From Helicobacter pylori oki112 (GTDB lineage: Bacteria > Campylobacterota > Campylobacteria > Campylobacterales > Helicobacteraceae), in NCBI RefSeq assembly GCF_000600085.1, contig NZ_CP006821.1:496001-560000 (forward strand): a stretch of DNA of 64,000 bases. Direction: 5' to 3'. Shown piece by piece: positions 46,029 through 55,347 of this stretch. Every line of letters begins with the position of its first letter. Positions within the stretch are counted from its first letter, which is position 1. A model generated the notes under the pieces. It saw only the letters and a list, made by a program, of their open reading frames with translations. It had not been told where the DNA came from and did not search any database. A program made the position numbers and the translations under genes.

Positions 46029-47021
46029 ATGCGTTATATTGATGATGGATTAGAAAATCAAACGATTTTAATCACCGGTGGGGCTGGCTTTGTAGGCAGT
46101 AATCTGGCCTTTTATTTTCAAGAGAACCACCCTAAAGCTAAAGTAATCATTTTGGATAAGTTTCGCAGTAACACACTCTCTAGTAATAACCGCCCCAGTT
46201 CTTTAGGGCATTTTAAGAATTTAATCGGTTTTAAGGGCGAAGTGATTGCAGCTGATATTAATAACCCCTTAGATTTAAGGCGTTTAGAAAAATTGCACTT
46301 TGATTATTTGTTCCACCAAGCCGCTGTCTCTGATACGACCATGCTGGATCAAGAATTAGTGATGAAAACCAATTATCAGGCTTTTTTAAACCTTTTAGAA
46401 ATCGCTCGCTCAAAAAAAGCTAAAGTGATTTATGCTTCTTCAGCGGGCGTTTATGGCAACACCAAAGCCCCCAATGTGGTAGGCAAAAACGAAAGCCCTG
46501 AAAATGTCTATGGCTTTTCCAAGCTTTGCATGGACGAATTTGTCCTCTCTCATTCAAATGACAATATTCAAGTGGGCTTAAGGTATTTTAATGTCTATGG
46601 GCCTAGGGAATTTTATAAAGAAAAAACCGCCTCTATGGTTTTGCAGCTCGCCTTAGGCGCGATGGCGTTTAAGGAAGTCAAGCTTTTTGAATTTGGCGAG
46701 CAATTAAGGGATTTTGTCTATATTGAAGATGTGATCCAAGCGAATGTGAAAGCGATGAAGGCTCAAAAAAGCGGGGTTTATAATGTGGGTTATTCCCAAG
46801 CCAGAAGCTATAATGAAATCGTTAGCATTTTAAAAGAGCATTTAGGGGATTTTAAAGTGAGTTATATCAAAAACCCTTATGCTTTCTTCCAAAAGCACAC
46901 CCAAGCGCATATTGAGCCTACTATTTTGGATTTGGATTACACCCCTTTATACGATTTAGAAAGCGGTATTAAAGATTATTTGCCCCATATCCATGCGATT
47001 TTTAAAGGACAATGCGCATGA
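46029..47021 (+). CDS. hldD: ADP-L-glycero-D-manno-heptose-6-epimerase
   Basis: The 330-residue SDR enzyme shows the NAD(P) loop TGGAGFVGSNLAF and the active-site YGFSK (Y-x3-K). It converts ADP-D-glycero- to ADP-L-glycero-D-manno-heptose, the donor used by most core heptosyltransferases. The NVYGPRE and RDFVYIEDV blocks are typical. Eight bases after gmhB and overlapping hldE by 4 bases. HP0859 (rfaD) ortholog. Confidence 0.95.
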   Translation: MRYIDDGLENQTILITGGAGFVGSNLAFYFQENHPKAKVIILDKFRSNTLSSNNRPSSLGHFKNLIGFKGEVIAADINNPLDLRRLEKLHFDYLFHQAAVSDTTMLDQELVMKTNYQAFLNLLEIARSKKAKVIYASSAGVYGNTKAPNVVGKNESPENVYGFSKLCMDEFVLSHSNDNIQVGLRYFNVYGPREFYKEKTASMVLQLALGAMAFKEVKLFEFGEQLRDFVYIEDVIQANVKAMKAQKSGVYNVGYSQARSYNEIVSILKEHLGDFKVSYIKNPYAFFQKHTQAHIEPTILDLDYTPLYDLESGIKDYLPHIHAIFKGQCA

Positions 47022-48403
47022 AAAAAATCCTAGTCGTAGGCGATCTGATCGCTGATTATTACTTGTGGGGGAAGAGCGAACGCCTTTCGCCTGAAGCCCC
47101 TGTGCCTGTTTTAGAAGTCCAGAGGGAGAGCAAGAATTTAGGCGGAGCGGCTAATGTGGCTAATAACCTCATTTCTTTAAAGGCTAAAGTCTTTTTATGT
47201 GGGGTCGTGGGCTATGATTTAGAGGGCGAGCATTTTTTGAACGCTCTCAAAGCTAGGAATATTGACACTTCAGGCATTTTAATAGATAAAACCCGTTGCA
47301 CCACGCTTAAGACGCGCATCATCGCACAAAACCAGCAAATCGCGCGCGTGGATAAGGAAATCAAAGACCCCTTAAACGCTGATTTAAGAAAAAGACTTTT
47401 AGATTTTTTCACAGAAAAAATCCAAGAAATAGATGGCGTTATCCTTTCAGATTACAATAAGGGCGTGTTGGATTTTGAACTCACTCAAAAAATGATCACT
47501 CTGGCCAACACACACCATAAGCTCATTTTATGCGACCCTAAAGGGAAAGATTATAGCAAATATTCCCATGCGAGTTTGATCACGCCTAATCGCACGGAAT
47601 TAGAGCATGCGCTCCATTTGAAGTTAGACAGCCATGCGAATTTATCAAAAGCGCTCCAAATCTTAAAAGAAACTTATCAAATCGCTATGCCTTTAGTTAC
47701 TTTGAGCGAACAAGGCATCGCTTTTTTAGAAAAAGGCGAGCTAGTCAATTGCCCCACTATCGCTAAAGAGGTTTATGATGTAACTGGGGCAGGCGATACG
47801 GTGATCGCGTCTTTAACGCTCTCTTTATTAGAATTGATGAGCCTAAAAGATGCTTGCGAGTTTGCCAATGCGGCTGCGGCGGTGGTGGTGGGTAAAATGG
47901 GGAGCGCGTTAGCGAGTTTAGAAGAAATCGCTTTGATTTTAAACCAAACGCACCCCAAAATCCTCCCTTTAGAAAAGCTGTTAGAAACTTTAGATCAGCA
48001 AAAAATCGTTTTCACCAATGGCTGTTTTGATCTCCTCCATAAAGGGCATGCGAGTTATTTGCAAAAGGCTAAAGCTTTAGGGGATATTCTCATTGTGGGG
48101 TTAAATAGCGACGCTTCCATCAAAAGGCTTAAGGGGGATAAACGCCCCATAGTGAGCGAAAAAGACAGAGCGTTTCTTTTAGCGAGTTTGTCTTGCGTGG
48201 ATTATGTCGTGGTGTTTGAAGAAGACACGCCAATCAAATTAATTCAAGCCCTAAAGCCTGATATTTTAGTCAAGGGAGCGGACTACCTCAATAAAGAAGT
48301 CATAGGGAGCGAGTTTGCTAAAGAAACCCGTTTGATGGAGTTTGAAGAAGGCTATTCCACAAGCGCTATCATAGAAAAAATTAAAAGGACATGCAATGAT
48401 TGA
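47018..48403 (+). CDS. hldE: Bifunctional heptose-7-phosphate kinase / heptose-1-phosphate adenylyltransferase
   Basis: The ATG at 47018 is 8 bases after AAAGGA; an ATG at 47012 is too close to it. The 461-residue protein joins a PfkB-type kinase ([11 protein letters not shown] and [12 protein letters not shown]) to a nucleotidyltransferase ([17 protein letters not shown]). It catalyses the phosphorylation and the adenylylation steps of ADP-heptose synthesis; the intermediate also signals innate immunity through ALPK1. HP0858 (rfaE) ortholog. Confidence 0.95.
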   Translation: MKKILVVGDLIADYYLWGKSERLSPEAPVPVLEVQRESKNLGGAANVANNLISLKAKVFLCGVVGYDLEGEHFLNALKARNIDTSGILIDKTRCTTLKTRIIAQNQQIARVDKEIKDPLNADLRKRLLDFFTEKIQEIDGVILSDYNKGVLDFELTQKMITLANTHHKLILCDPKGKDYSKYSHASLITPNRTELEHALHLKLDSHANLSKALQILKETYQIAMPLVTLSEQGIAFLEKGELVNCPTIAKEVYDVTGAGDTVIASLTLSLLELMSLKDACEFANAAAAVVVGKMGSALASLEEIALILNQTHPKILPLEKLLETLDQQKIVFTNGCFDLLHKGHASYLQKAKALGDILIVGLNSDASIKRLKGDKRPIVSEKDRAFLLASLSCVDYVVVFEEDTPIKLIQALKPDILVKGADYLNKEVIGSEFAKETRLMEFEEGYSTSAIIEKIKRTCND

Positions 48404-48974
48404 TGGTTTAATAAAAAAAGAATTTTTAGCCCATAAGGAAGCGTTAGAAAAAAGTTTAGAAAGTTTGCAAGAAGCGTTAAAACAAAGCGTTCATCTTTTG
48501 ACAGAAACTTTAGAAAATCAAGGGAAAATCCTTATTTGCGGTAACGGGGGGAGCGCGAGCGACGCGCAGCATTTTGCCGCTGAATTGACCGGGCGCTATA
48601 AATTAGAAAGGAAAGGCTTGAGTGCGATAAGCCTTAATACCGATACCTCAGCCCTTACCGCCATTGCGAACGATTATGGTTATGAAGAAGTGTTTGCCAG
48701 ACAAGTGGAAGCGTTGGGGGTAAAAAACGATGTTTTGATAGGGATTTCTACAAGCGGTAATTCCAAAAATGTCCTAAAAGCTTATGAAAAAGCTAAAGAT
48801 TTAGGGATGAAAACGCTTAGTTTAGCGGGGCGTGATGGGGGGAAAATGAAGCCTTTAAGCGATATGGCTTTGATTGTCCCTAGCGATGATACCCCACGAA
48901 TCCAAGAAATGCACATTCTTATGATCCACATCTTATGCGATTGCATTGAAAGGCATTTCGCTCATAAAAATTGA
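48396..48974 (+). CDS. gmhA: Sedoheptulose-7-phosphate isomerase
   Basis: The 192-residue SIS-domain isomerase makes D-glycero-D-manno-heptose-7-phosphate, the first committed step of the pathway. [16 protein letters not shown] and [14 protein letters not shown] are the phosphosugar-binding loops. It overlaps hldE by 8 bases and closes the gmhB-hldD-hldE-gmhA operon. HP0857 ortholog. Confidence 0.95.
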   Translation: MIDGLIKKEFLAHKEALEKSLESLQEALKQSVHLLTETLENQGKILICGNGGSASDAQHFAAELTGRYKLERKGLSAISLNTDTSALTAIANDYGYEEVFARQVEALGVKNDVLIGISTSGNSKNVLKAYEKAKDLGMKTLSLAGRDGGKMKPLSDMALIVPSDDTPRIQEMHILMIHILCDCIERHFAHKN

Positions 48975-49008
48975 ATTCAAAGGCTATGCGCTTGAATTTA
49001 AAAAGAAA

Positions 49009-49155
49009 ATGATCCTACAAGAAATGAGAATAAAGAAAGGATTAAAAACAACAAAAACCCAAGTCAAAACAAATGGCTTGAAGAAGAGGTTGAAAACCCT
49101 TTTTTCTGTCTTCGCTTTTGTTCCATTGATCTTTTTTAGATTGCGTCTCCATTGA
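49009..49155 (+). CDS. Possible small basic peptide, doubtful
   Basis: From ATG 49009 a frame of 48 codons encodes a very Lys-rich peptide ending in a hydrophobic patch ([13 protein letters not shown]). It overlaps the 3' end of guaC by 20 bases, and no clear ribosome site is seen. In 26695 a small hypothetical (HP0856) lies in this position. It may be a real small gene or only the leftover between two rearranged neighbours. Confidence 0.25.
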   Translation: MILQEMRIKKGLKTTKTQVKTNGLKKRLKTLFSVFAFVPLIFFRLRLH

Positions 49156-50113
49156 AAATTGAATTTTTCACAATGACATAATCAACTTTTCGGATCGCTT
49201 CAAGGTCTCTCCCACCTGCATAAGAGATTGAAGATTGTAGATCTTGATGCATTTCAACCAGCGTATCTTTTAATAATCCTTTATGTTGGATCCAAATTTT
49301 CTTGCCTTCAATATTTTTCTTTTCACCTTTTTGGAACTCTGATGCCGAACCGAAATATTCTTTATATGCGATACCATTTTCTATTTTTGTCTCTCCAGAT
49401 GATTCTTCATGCCCTGCAAAAAGCGAGCCAATCATTACCATTGTCGCGCCAAAGCGTATTGATTTCGCAATATCGCCATGCGTGCGAATGCCACCATCTG
49501 CAATAATCGGTTTTCTTGCTGCTTTAGCACACCATCTAAGAGCCGCTAGTTGCCAACCACCCGTACCAAAGCCTGTTTTGATTTTGGTGATACACACTTT
49601 CCCAGGTCCAATGCCAACTTTTGTAGCGTCAGCACCGGCGTTCTCTAATTCACGGACTGCTTCTGGCGTGCCAACATTCCCGGCAATCACAAAAGTTTCT
49701 GGCAAATGCGTTTTGATGTGTTGGATCATTTCAATGACAGAATTTGAATGGCCATGCGCAATATCGATCGTGATATAATCTGACGCTAATTTTTGTTTGG
49801 CCAACTCTTCTATCAAAAGATATTCTTCCTTTTTCACCCCAACACTGATGGAACTGATCCATTGGCGTTTTTTCATTTTTTTGACAAACGGGATTCTTGC
49901 TGCTCCATCAAAACGGTGCATGATGTAGAAATAGCCATTTTCTGCTAGGAATTCTGCGATTGAGTCGTTGATGATTGTCTGCATGTTTGCTGGGACTACG
50001 GGCATTTTAAATGCGTGCTTGCCTAAGGTAACGGTCGTATCGCACTCTGAACGGCTATTAACGATGCATTTATTAGGAATGAGTTGGACATCCTCGTAAT
50101 CAAATACTTTCAA
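49136..50113 (-). CDS. guaC: GMP reductase
   Basis: The 325-residue IMPDH-like barrel has the catalytic cysteine in [11 protein letters not shown] and the substrate loop [20 protein letters not shown]. The short length and the [18 protein letters not shown] start match the Firmicutes-type GuaC. It reductively deaminates GMP to IMP for purine salvage. Codons such as GCA, CCA, CAG and GAG are used more often than in neighbouring genes, which prefer GCT/GCG, CAA and GAA, suggesting transfer. HP0854 ortholog. Confidence 0.93.
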   Translation of the reverse strand: MKVFDYEDVQLIPNKCIVNSRSECDTTVTLGKHAFKMPVVPANMQTIINDSIAEFLAENGYFYIMHRFDGAARIPFVKKMKKRQWISSISVGVKKEEYLLIEELAKQKLASDYITIDIAHGHSNSVIEMIQHIKTHLPETFVIAGNVGTPEAVRELENAGADATKVGIGPGKVCITKIKTGFGTGGWQLAALRWCAKAARKPIIADGGIRTHGDIAKSIRFGATMVMIGSLFAGHEESSGETKIENGIAYKEYFGSASEFQKGEKKNIEGKKIWIQHKGLLKDTLVEMHQDLQSSISYAGGRDLEAIRKVDYVIVKNSIFNGDAI

Positions 50114-50266
50114 TGACTTGATCCTTTTTTGCTTTAAAACATTATTTTTACCTTAAATTGAATAAAAAATCAAGAGGAAATGATATAGGCTCGATCAAAT
50201 TTTGGGCGTCAAAGGCCTTATGAATAACCATAATAAGCAAGGGTTACAATATTTCAAAGAAAACGC

Positions 50267-50272
50267 TACAAT
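50267..50272 (+). promoter_or_regulatory. -10 box of the ABC-F gene
   Basis: TACAAT, 38 bases before the start at 50311; another TACAAT lies further up at 50245-50250. Confidence 0.45.
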
Positions 50273-50310
50273 AAACTTTCTCTAATCACAAAAAATAAGG
50301 AAATCATAAG

Positions 50311-51912
50311 ATGCTACAAACCATCAACTTAACGCAACGCTATGCGACTAAAAAATTGTTTGAGAATGTGAATATCAAGCTGGATAAAAACAAACGCTAC
50401 GGGCTGATTGGGGCTAATGGTGCAGGGAAGTCCACTTTTTTAAAGATTTTAAGCAAGAGTATTGATTGCAGCAGTGGGGAAGTCATTATTACAAGCGGGA
50501 TGAGGATGGGGGTTTTAGGGCAGGATCAATACGCTTTTGAAGATTTGAGCCTTAAAGATGCGGTTTTGATAGGCAATAAGCGTTTGTATGACGCTATCAA
50601 AGAAAAAGAGCGCTTATACACTGAAGGCGATTTGAGCGATGATAAAGTGAATGCGAGACTAGGGGAGTTAGAAACCATTTGCGTGGAAGAAGATCCCATG
50701 TATGAATGCGAAGTGGTGATTGAAAAAATCCTAGAAGATTTAGGCATTCCTAGCTCTAGGCACAATGATTTGATGAAAACCCTGCCAAGTAGCGATAAAT
50801 TTAAAATCCTTCTCGCTCAAGTCTTATTCCCTAAACCGGATATTTTGCTGTTAGATGAGCCTACGAACAACCTGGATTTAAACGCCATTGAATGGTTAGA
50901 AAACAACCTCAAACGCCATGAAGGCACGATGGTCGTCATCAGCCATGACAGGCATTTTTTGAATGCGGTATGCACGCATATTTTGGATTTGGATTTTCAC
51001 AGCGTGCGCGAATTTAGCGGGAATTATGACGATTGGTATATCGCTTCTACTTTGATGATTAAACAGCAAGAGGCCGAACGCAATAAAAAACTCAAAGAAA
51101 AAGAAGAGCTAGAAAAATTTATCGCTCGTTTTAGCGCTAACGCTTCTAAAGCCAAGCAAGCCACCAGCCGCCAAAAACAACTGGATAAATTAGACATTCA
51201 AAGTTTAGCGGTATCTAGCAGGAGGGATCCTAGCATTATTTTCAAACCCAAACGCACCATTGGGAATGAAGCTTTAGAATGCGAAAACATCTCTAAAAGT
51301 TATGACGACCAAATCGTTTTAAATCAAGTGAGCTTGAAAGTGATGCCTAAAGATAAAATCGCCCTCATAGGGCCAAATGGCGTGGGTAAATCCACGCTTT
51401 GTAAAATTTTAGTAGAAGAGTTAAAGCCGGATAAGGGCGTGGTGAAATGGGGAGCGACGGTTTTAAAAGGGTATTTCCCTCAAAACGTGAGCGAAGAAAT
51501 TAGCGGGGAAGAGACCTTGTATCAATGGCTTTTTAATTTCAATAAAAAGATTGAAAGCGCAGAGGTGAGAAACGCTTTAGGGAGGATGCTTTTTAATGGC
51601 GAAGAGCAAGAAAAGTGCGTGAACGCTTTAAGCGGAGGCGAAAAGCATAGAATGGTTTTATCCAAGCTCATGCTAGAGGGGGGGAATTTTTTAGTCCTAG
51701 ATGAGCCGACTAACCATTTGGATTTAGAAGCGATTATCGCTTTAGGCGAAGCACTCTTTAAATTTGATGGGGCAGTGATTTGCATAAGCCATGACAGAGA
51801 ACTCATTGATGCGTATGCTAACCGGATCATTGAATTAGTCCCAAGCCCTAAAGGCGCTTCAATCATTGATTTTAAAGGCAGTTATGAAGAGTATTTAGCG
51901 AGCAAAAAATGA
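50311..51912 (+). CDS. ABC-F family ATPase, YbiT-like
   Basis: The 533-residue cytoplasmic protein has two ABC domains (Walker A GANGAGKST near 37 and GPNGVGKST near 354) with LLDEPTNNLDL and VLDEPTNHLDL, joined by a charged P-site linker and without membrane parts. Start and spacing resemble E. coli YbiT. ABC-F proteins bind the ribosomal E site and rescue stalled translation. The next gene overlaps its stop by 4 bases. HP0853 ortholog. Confidence 0.88.
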   Translation: MLQTINLTQRYATKKLFENVNIKLDKNKRYGLIGANGAGKSTFLKILSKSIDCSSGEVIITSGMRMGVLGQDQYAFEDLSLKDAVLIGNKRLYDAIKEKERLYTEGDLSDDKVNARLGELETICVEEDPMYECEVVIEKILEDLGIPSSRHNDLMKTLPSSDKFKILLAQVLFPKPDILLLDEPTNNLDLNAIEWLENNLKRHEGTMVVISHDRHFLNAVCTHILDLDFHSVREFSGNYDDWYIASTLMIKQQEAERNKKLKEKEELEKFIARFSANASKAKQATSRQKQLDKLDIQSLAVSSRRDPSIIFKPKRTIGNEALECENISKSYDDQIVLNQVSLKVMPKDKIALIGPNGVGKSTLCKILVEELKPDKGVVKWGATVLKGYFPQNVSEEISGEETLYQWLFNFNKKIESAEVRNALGRMLFNGEEQEKCVNALSGGEKHRMVLSKLMLEGGNFLVLDEPTNHLDLEAIIALGEALFKFDGAVICISHDRELIDAYANRIIELVPSPKGASIIDFKGSYEEYLASKK

Positions 51913-52850
51913 AACCACGAGATATTGAAATCATTCAAAGCATTTTAGAAATTACAGGGCCTATTAAGGTTACTGAGATTTATGATAAAGCCAAAGAGCT
52001 TTTTGAAAAAGGCGAGATTACAAAAATGTTTGATTATGGGGGTAACACTCCAGATAGAAGCGTTAGCACCTTTATTTATACCGCCTTAAGCAAGGGCGAA
52101 AAACTGCCTTTTTTGAAAACGCAAGAAAAGCCGGTTTTAATCGCTTTAAAAGGTGTGGCTAAAGAGCCGGTTTTGAATACTCAAAAGCCAAGCGCTCCAA
52201 GCGTTAAAATTGTGCATGAAAGGGATTTGCACTCCTTTTTAACTTACATGGCTTTTCATAATGAAAATTTGAAATGCTACACGAAAACCATTTTTCATGA
52301 AGAGAGTTCAAAATCGCCAAAAGGCATGGACAGGTGGCTTTATCCGGACATGGTGGGGGTTAGGTTTTTGCACGCTGAATGGTCTAATGAAAATTTAATC
52401 GCTTTTTCTAAGAAATTTGACACTTTACCCGTTAAACTGGTGAGCTTTGAATTGAAAAAAGAAATCAGCGTGAATAATTGCAGGGAGTGTTATTTTCAAG
52501 CGATTTCTAACAGCTCGTGGGCTAATGAGGGGTATTTAGTGGGCCGTCATATTGATACGCATAATCCCCAACTCATGGATTTGTTGAAGCGTTTGCATGC
52601 GAGTTTTGGGATTGGCGTGATTGATTTAAGAACTGATGAGAATAAAAGCGCTATTTTATTGAACGCTAAATACAAAGAAAAGATTGATTACACCGTGGCT
52701 TTGGAGCTTAGCGACAAAAATAAAAAATTCAGCGGTTTTTTAAAGAGCGTTGTGGATTATGACCCGGCTCACTCATACCGCTATAAAGATGAGTTTGATG
52801 AGATTAAAAAGAAAGAGGAGTTATACCCTAACTCATCACTTTCTTTTTAA
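51909..52850 (+). CDS. HARE-HTH protein with PD-(D/E)xK-like nuclease core
   Basis: Residues 4-80 look like a HARE-HTH winged helix (IIQSILEITGPIKVTEIYDKAKE ... RSVSTFIYTAL), a domain found in restriction factors and chromatin proteins. Residues 105-215 show HEE at 130-132, YPD (145-147), FELKK with E181-L-K183, and then YFQAISNSSWANEGYLV, the sequence of a Mrr-like PD-(D/E)xK nuclease. It matches the COG2958-type architecture. It overlaps the ABC-F gene by 4 bases, so is co-translated. HP0852 position; nuclease activity is inferred. Confidence 0.6.
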   Translation: MKPRDIEIIQSILEITGPIKVTEIYDKAKELFEKGEITKMFDYGGNTPDRSVSTFIYTALSKGEKLPFLKTQEKPVLIALKGVAKEPVLNTQKPSAPSVKIVHERDLHSFLTYMAFHNENLKCYTKTIFHEESSKSPKGMDRWLYPDMVGVRFLHAEWSNENLIAFSKKFDTLPVKLVSFELKKEISVNNCRECYFQAISNSSWANEGYLVGRHIDTHNPQLMDLLKRLHASFGIGVIDLRTDENKSAILLNAKYKEKIDYTVALELSDKNKKFSGFLKSVVDYDPAHSYRYKDEFDEIKKKEELYPNSSLSF

Positions 52851-52873
52851 AAAACGAGATTTTAAAAAACGCT

Positions 52874-53560
52874 TTAAGCGGCTTTATAAGGGCGTTTCAA
52901 AAACCCTAAATAAAGCGCTAAAGAGCAACACGACCAAGCAATCCCTAATAAAAACCCTCCCAAAACATCGCTAGGGTAATGCACCCCTAAATAAACCCTA
53001 TCATACGCCATTAAAAAAATCCAAAAAAGTAAAATAACAGCAATAATCGTTTTAATGCGAGCATTTGCGTTAGAATAGCATAACAACAACGCCAAAGAGC
53101 CGTAAAAAAGCGCTGAAGCCAAAGCATGCCCGCTAGGGAAACTAAAGCCATGTGCAAAAACCAATTCGCCATTGGTTACAGGCCGTGGGCGTGCCACTAA
53201 AAGCTTAAGGGATTTTAGGGTGAATTCACCTAATAAGATGCTAAAGAAAAACCACACCCCCAAAGCGATGCGTTTTTGAAACCCAAACCACAAGCCAATG
53301 AGTAAGGCTATAGGAGTGGTGAGCTTGCTTTGCGCAAACCATGTGCTAAAAAACACGAAAGAAAGCCACGCGCTCCCTTGAATGGGGGCAGGGTTGCGGA
53401 TCAAGTCTATAAAAAATAAATCCAATTGTTGCACCCACTCTTTTTGAAAAGCCACCCCGCTTATTACGATTCCAAACAAAATAAAAAAGACGATCCCCAC
53501 AATCCCAAGCGTTTTAGCCGCTTTTTTTTCTCTTACGCTGATTGTTCTGTCAAATACCAT
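52874..53560 (-). CDS. PAP2-family membrane phosphatase
   Basis: The 228-residue protein has about six membrane segments and the three acid-phosphatase motifs: KLLVARPRP (about 127-135), PSGH (about 152-155) and YDRVYLGVHYPSD (about 195-207). Such enzymes dephosphorylate lipid substrates in the periplasmic leaflet: undecaprenyl pyrophosphate, phosphatidylglycerophosphate or lipid A. H. pylori has several PAP2 genes; lipid A 1- and 4'-phosphatases are other loci, so HP0851 more likely acts on undecaprenyl pyrophosphate or phosphatidylglycerophosphate. Confidence 0.82.
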   Translation of the reverse strand: MVFDRTISVREKKAAKTLGIVGIVFFILFGIVISGVAFQKEWVQQLDLFFIDLIRNPAPIQGSAWLSFVFFSTWFAQSKLTTPIALLIGLWFGFQKRIALGVWFFFSILLGEFTLKSLKLLVARPRPVTNGELVFAHGFSFPSGHALASALFYGSLALLLCYSNANARIKTIIAVILLFWIFLMAYDRVYLGVHYPSDVLGGFLLGIAWSCCSLALYLGFLKRPYKAA

Positions 53561-53661
53561 TCAAACCCCTTTTAAAAATGTTTTTTGAAAAATGGGATTA
53601 TAGCTTATTTATCCCATAAACGCACAGAAAATGCAAGGAATAAAAAAATAATATTCTTTGC

Positions 53662-53667
53662 TATAAT
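53662..53667 (+). promoter_or_regulatory. -10 box of hsdMSR
   Basis: TATAAT 73 bases before the hsdM start, with AAAAAGGGG as ribosome site closer to the ATG. Confidence 0.5.
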
Positions 53668-53739
53668 GAAGCCTTTAAAGGGTGCGCGCCCAACGCCAAA
53701 CAAATCCGCCAATCAAAACACAAAAAAGGGGCTTATATC

Positions 53740-55347
53740 ATGGAAAATAAAAACACTCAAGCGAATGAGAAAAACAACGAGCATGCATCTTCTTCATTAG
53801 AGCGCAACGAATTGCACAACACCATTTGGAAAGTGGCTAATGAATTGAGAGGCTCAGTGGATGGCTGGGATTTTAAGCAATACGTTTTAGGCATTCTTTT
53901 TTACCGCTACATTTCAGAGAACATGACTGATTACATCAATAAAGAAGAGCGAAAGCGCGATCCGAGTTTTGATTACGCTTTATTAAGCGATGAAGAGGCC
54001 GAACGCGCAAGAGAACACCTGATTGAAGAAAAAGGCTTTTTCATCCCGCCAAGCGCTTTATTTTGTAACGCGCTAAAAAACGCACCTAGTAACGAAGATC
54101 TCAATGTAACCCTACAAAATATTTTTAACGAAATAGAAAAATCTAGCCTTGGGTTTAAATCAGAAGAAAATGTTAAAGGCTTGTTTGCGGATTTAGACGT
54201 CAATAGCAATAAATTAGGGAGTTCTCATAAAAATAGGGTGGAAAAACTGACTAAAATCCTTGAAGCCATAGGGGGCATGCAATTAGGCGATTATCAAAAA
54301 AGCGGGATTGATGTTTTTGGCGACGCTTATGAATATTTAATGACCATGTATGCGAGCAATGCCGGCAAAAGCGGAGGGGAATTTTTCACCCCCCAAGAAG
54401 TGAGCGAACTGCTCGCTAAAATCGCCCTGCACAACCAAGAGAGCGTCAATAAAGTTTATGACCCATGCTGTGGGAGCGGAAGCTTACTCTTACAATTTTC
54501 TAAAGTGTTAGGCGATAAAAATGTTTCAAAAGGGTATTTTGGGCAAGAAATCAATTTGACCACTTACAACCTTTGCCGAATCAATATGTTTTTGCATGAC
54601 ATCAATTACTCTAAATTCCACATTGCGCATGGGGACACGCTTTTAGACCCAAAGCATCAAGACGATGAGCCTTTTGATGCGATCGTTTCCAACCCTCCTT
54701 ATTCCACTAAATGGGTGGGCGATAACAACCCCATTTTAATCAACGATGAGCGTTTTAGCCCGGCCGGTGTGTTAGCACCCAAAAACGCTGCCGATCTCGC
54801 TTTCACCATGCACATGCTTTCTTATTTATCCAATAGTGGCACGGCTGCGATCGTGGAATTCCCCGGGGTGCTTTATAGAGGGAACGCTGAAGCAAAAATC
54901 AGAGAATATTTAGTTAAAGAAAATTTCATTGACTGCGTGATCGCTTTACCAGACAATCTCTTTTTTGGAACGAGTATCGCTACTTGTATTTTAGTGCTTA
55001 AGAAAAACAAACAAGACGACACCACGCTTTTTATTGATGCGAGTAAGGAATTTGTCAAAGAAGGCAAGAAAAACAAGCTCAAAGAACACAACCGAGAAAA
55101 GATTTTAAAATCTTATACGGAAAGGAAAGCAATCAAGCATTTTTGCGCCCTAGAGAGTATTGAGCAAATCAAAGAAAACGATTACAATTTATCCGTGAAT
55201 CGCTATGTGGAGCAAGAAGACACTAAAGAGATTATTGACATTAAAGCGCTCAATGCTGAGATTTCTCAAATCGTAGAAAAACAAAGCGCTTTAAGAAACA
55301 GCCTTGAATCCATTATCAAAGAGTTAGAAGAAGGGCAAAATGCATAA
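53740..55347 (+). CDS. hsdM: Type I restriction-modification, methyltransferase subunit HsdM
   Basis: The 535-residue subunit has an N-terminal HsdM helical domain (VANELRGSVDGWDFKQYVLGIL region) and the N6-adenine methyltransferase core: SAM motif DPCCGSGSLLLQF (about 242-254) and catalytic NPPY (SNPPYSTKW). GKSGGEFFTPQEV is a type I hallmark. It overlaps hsdS by 8 bases. It protects host DNA and is part of the M2S1R2 complex. HP0850 ortholog. Confidence 0.95.
   Translation: MENKNTQANEKNNEHASSSLERNELHNTIWKVANELRGSVDGWDFKQYVLGILFYRYISENMTDYINKEERKRDPSFDYALLSDEEAERAREHLIEEKGFFIPPSALFCNALKNAPSNEDLNVTLQNIFNEIEKSSLGFKSEENVKGLFADLDVNSNKLGSSHKNRVEKLTKILEAIGGMQLGDYQKSGIDVFGDAYEYLMTMYASNAGKSGGEFFTPQEVSELLAKIALHNQESVNKVYDPCCGSGSLLLQFSKVLGDKNVSKGYFGQEINLTTYNLCRINMFLHDINYSKFHIAHGDTLLDPKHQDDEPFDAIVSNPPYSTKWVGDNNPILINDERFSPAGVLAPKNAADLAFTMHMLSYLSNSGTAAIVEFPGVLYRGNAEAKIREYLVKENFIDCVIALPDNLFFGTSIATCILVLKKNKQDDTTLFIDASKEFVKEGKKNKLKEHNREKILKSYTERKAIKHFCALESIEQIKENDYNLSVNRYVEQEDTKEIIDIKALNAEISQIVEKQSALRNSLESIIKELEEGQNA

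Noticed and set aside
49302-49778. 158-codon plus-strand frame inside guaC
   Set aside because: Antisense to a complete GMP reductase with all motifs; no independent evidence.
51678-51684. G7 run in the ABC-F gene as a phase switch
   Set aside because: The run lies in the conserved codons before Walker B; seven bases is borderline and there is no sign of a frame change.
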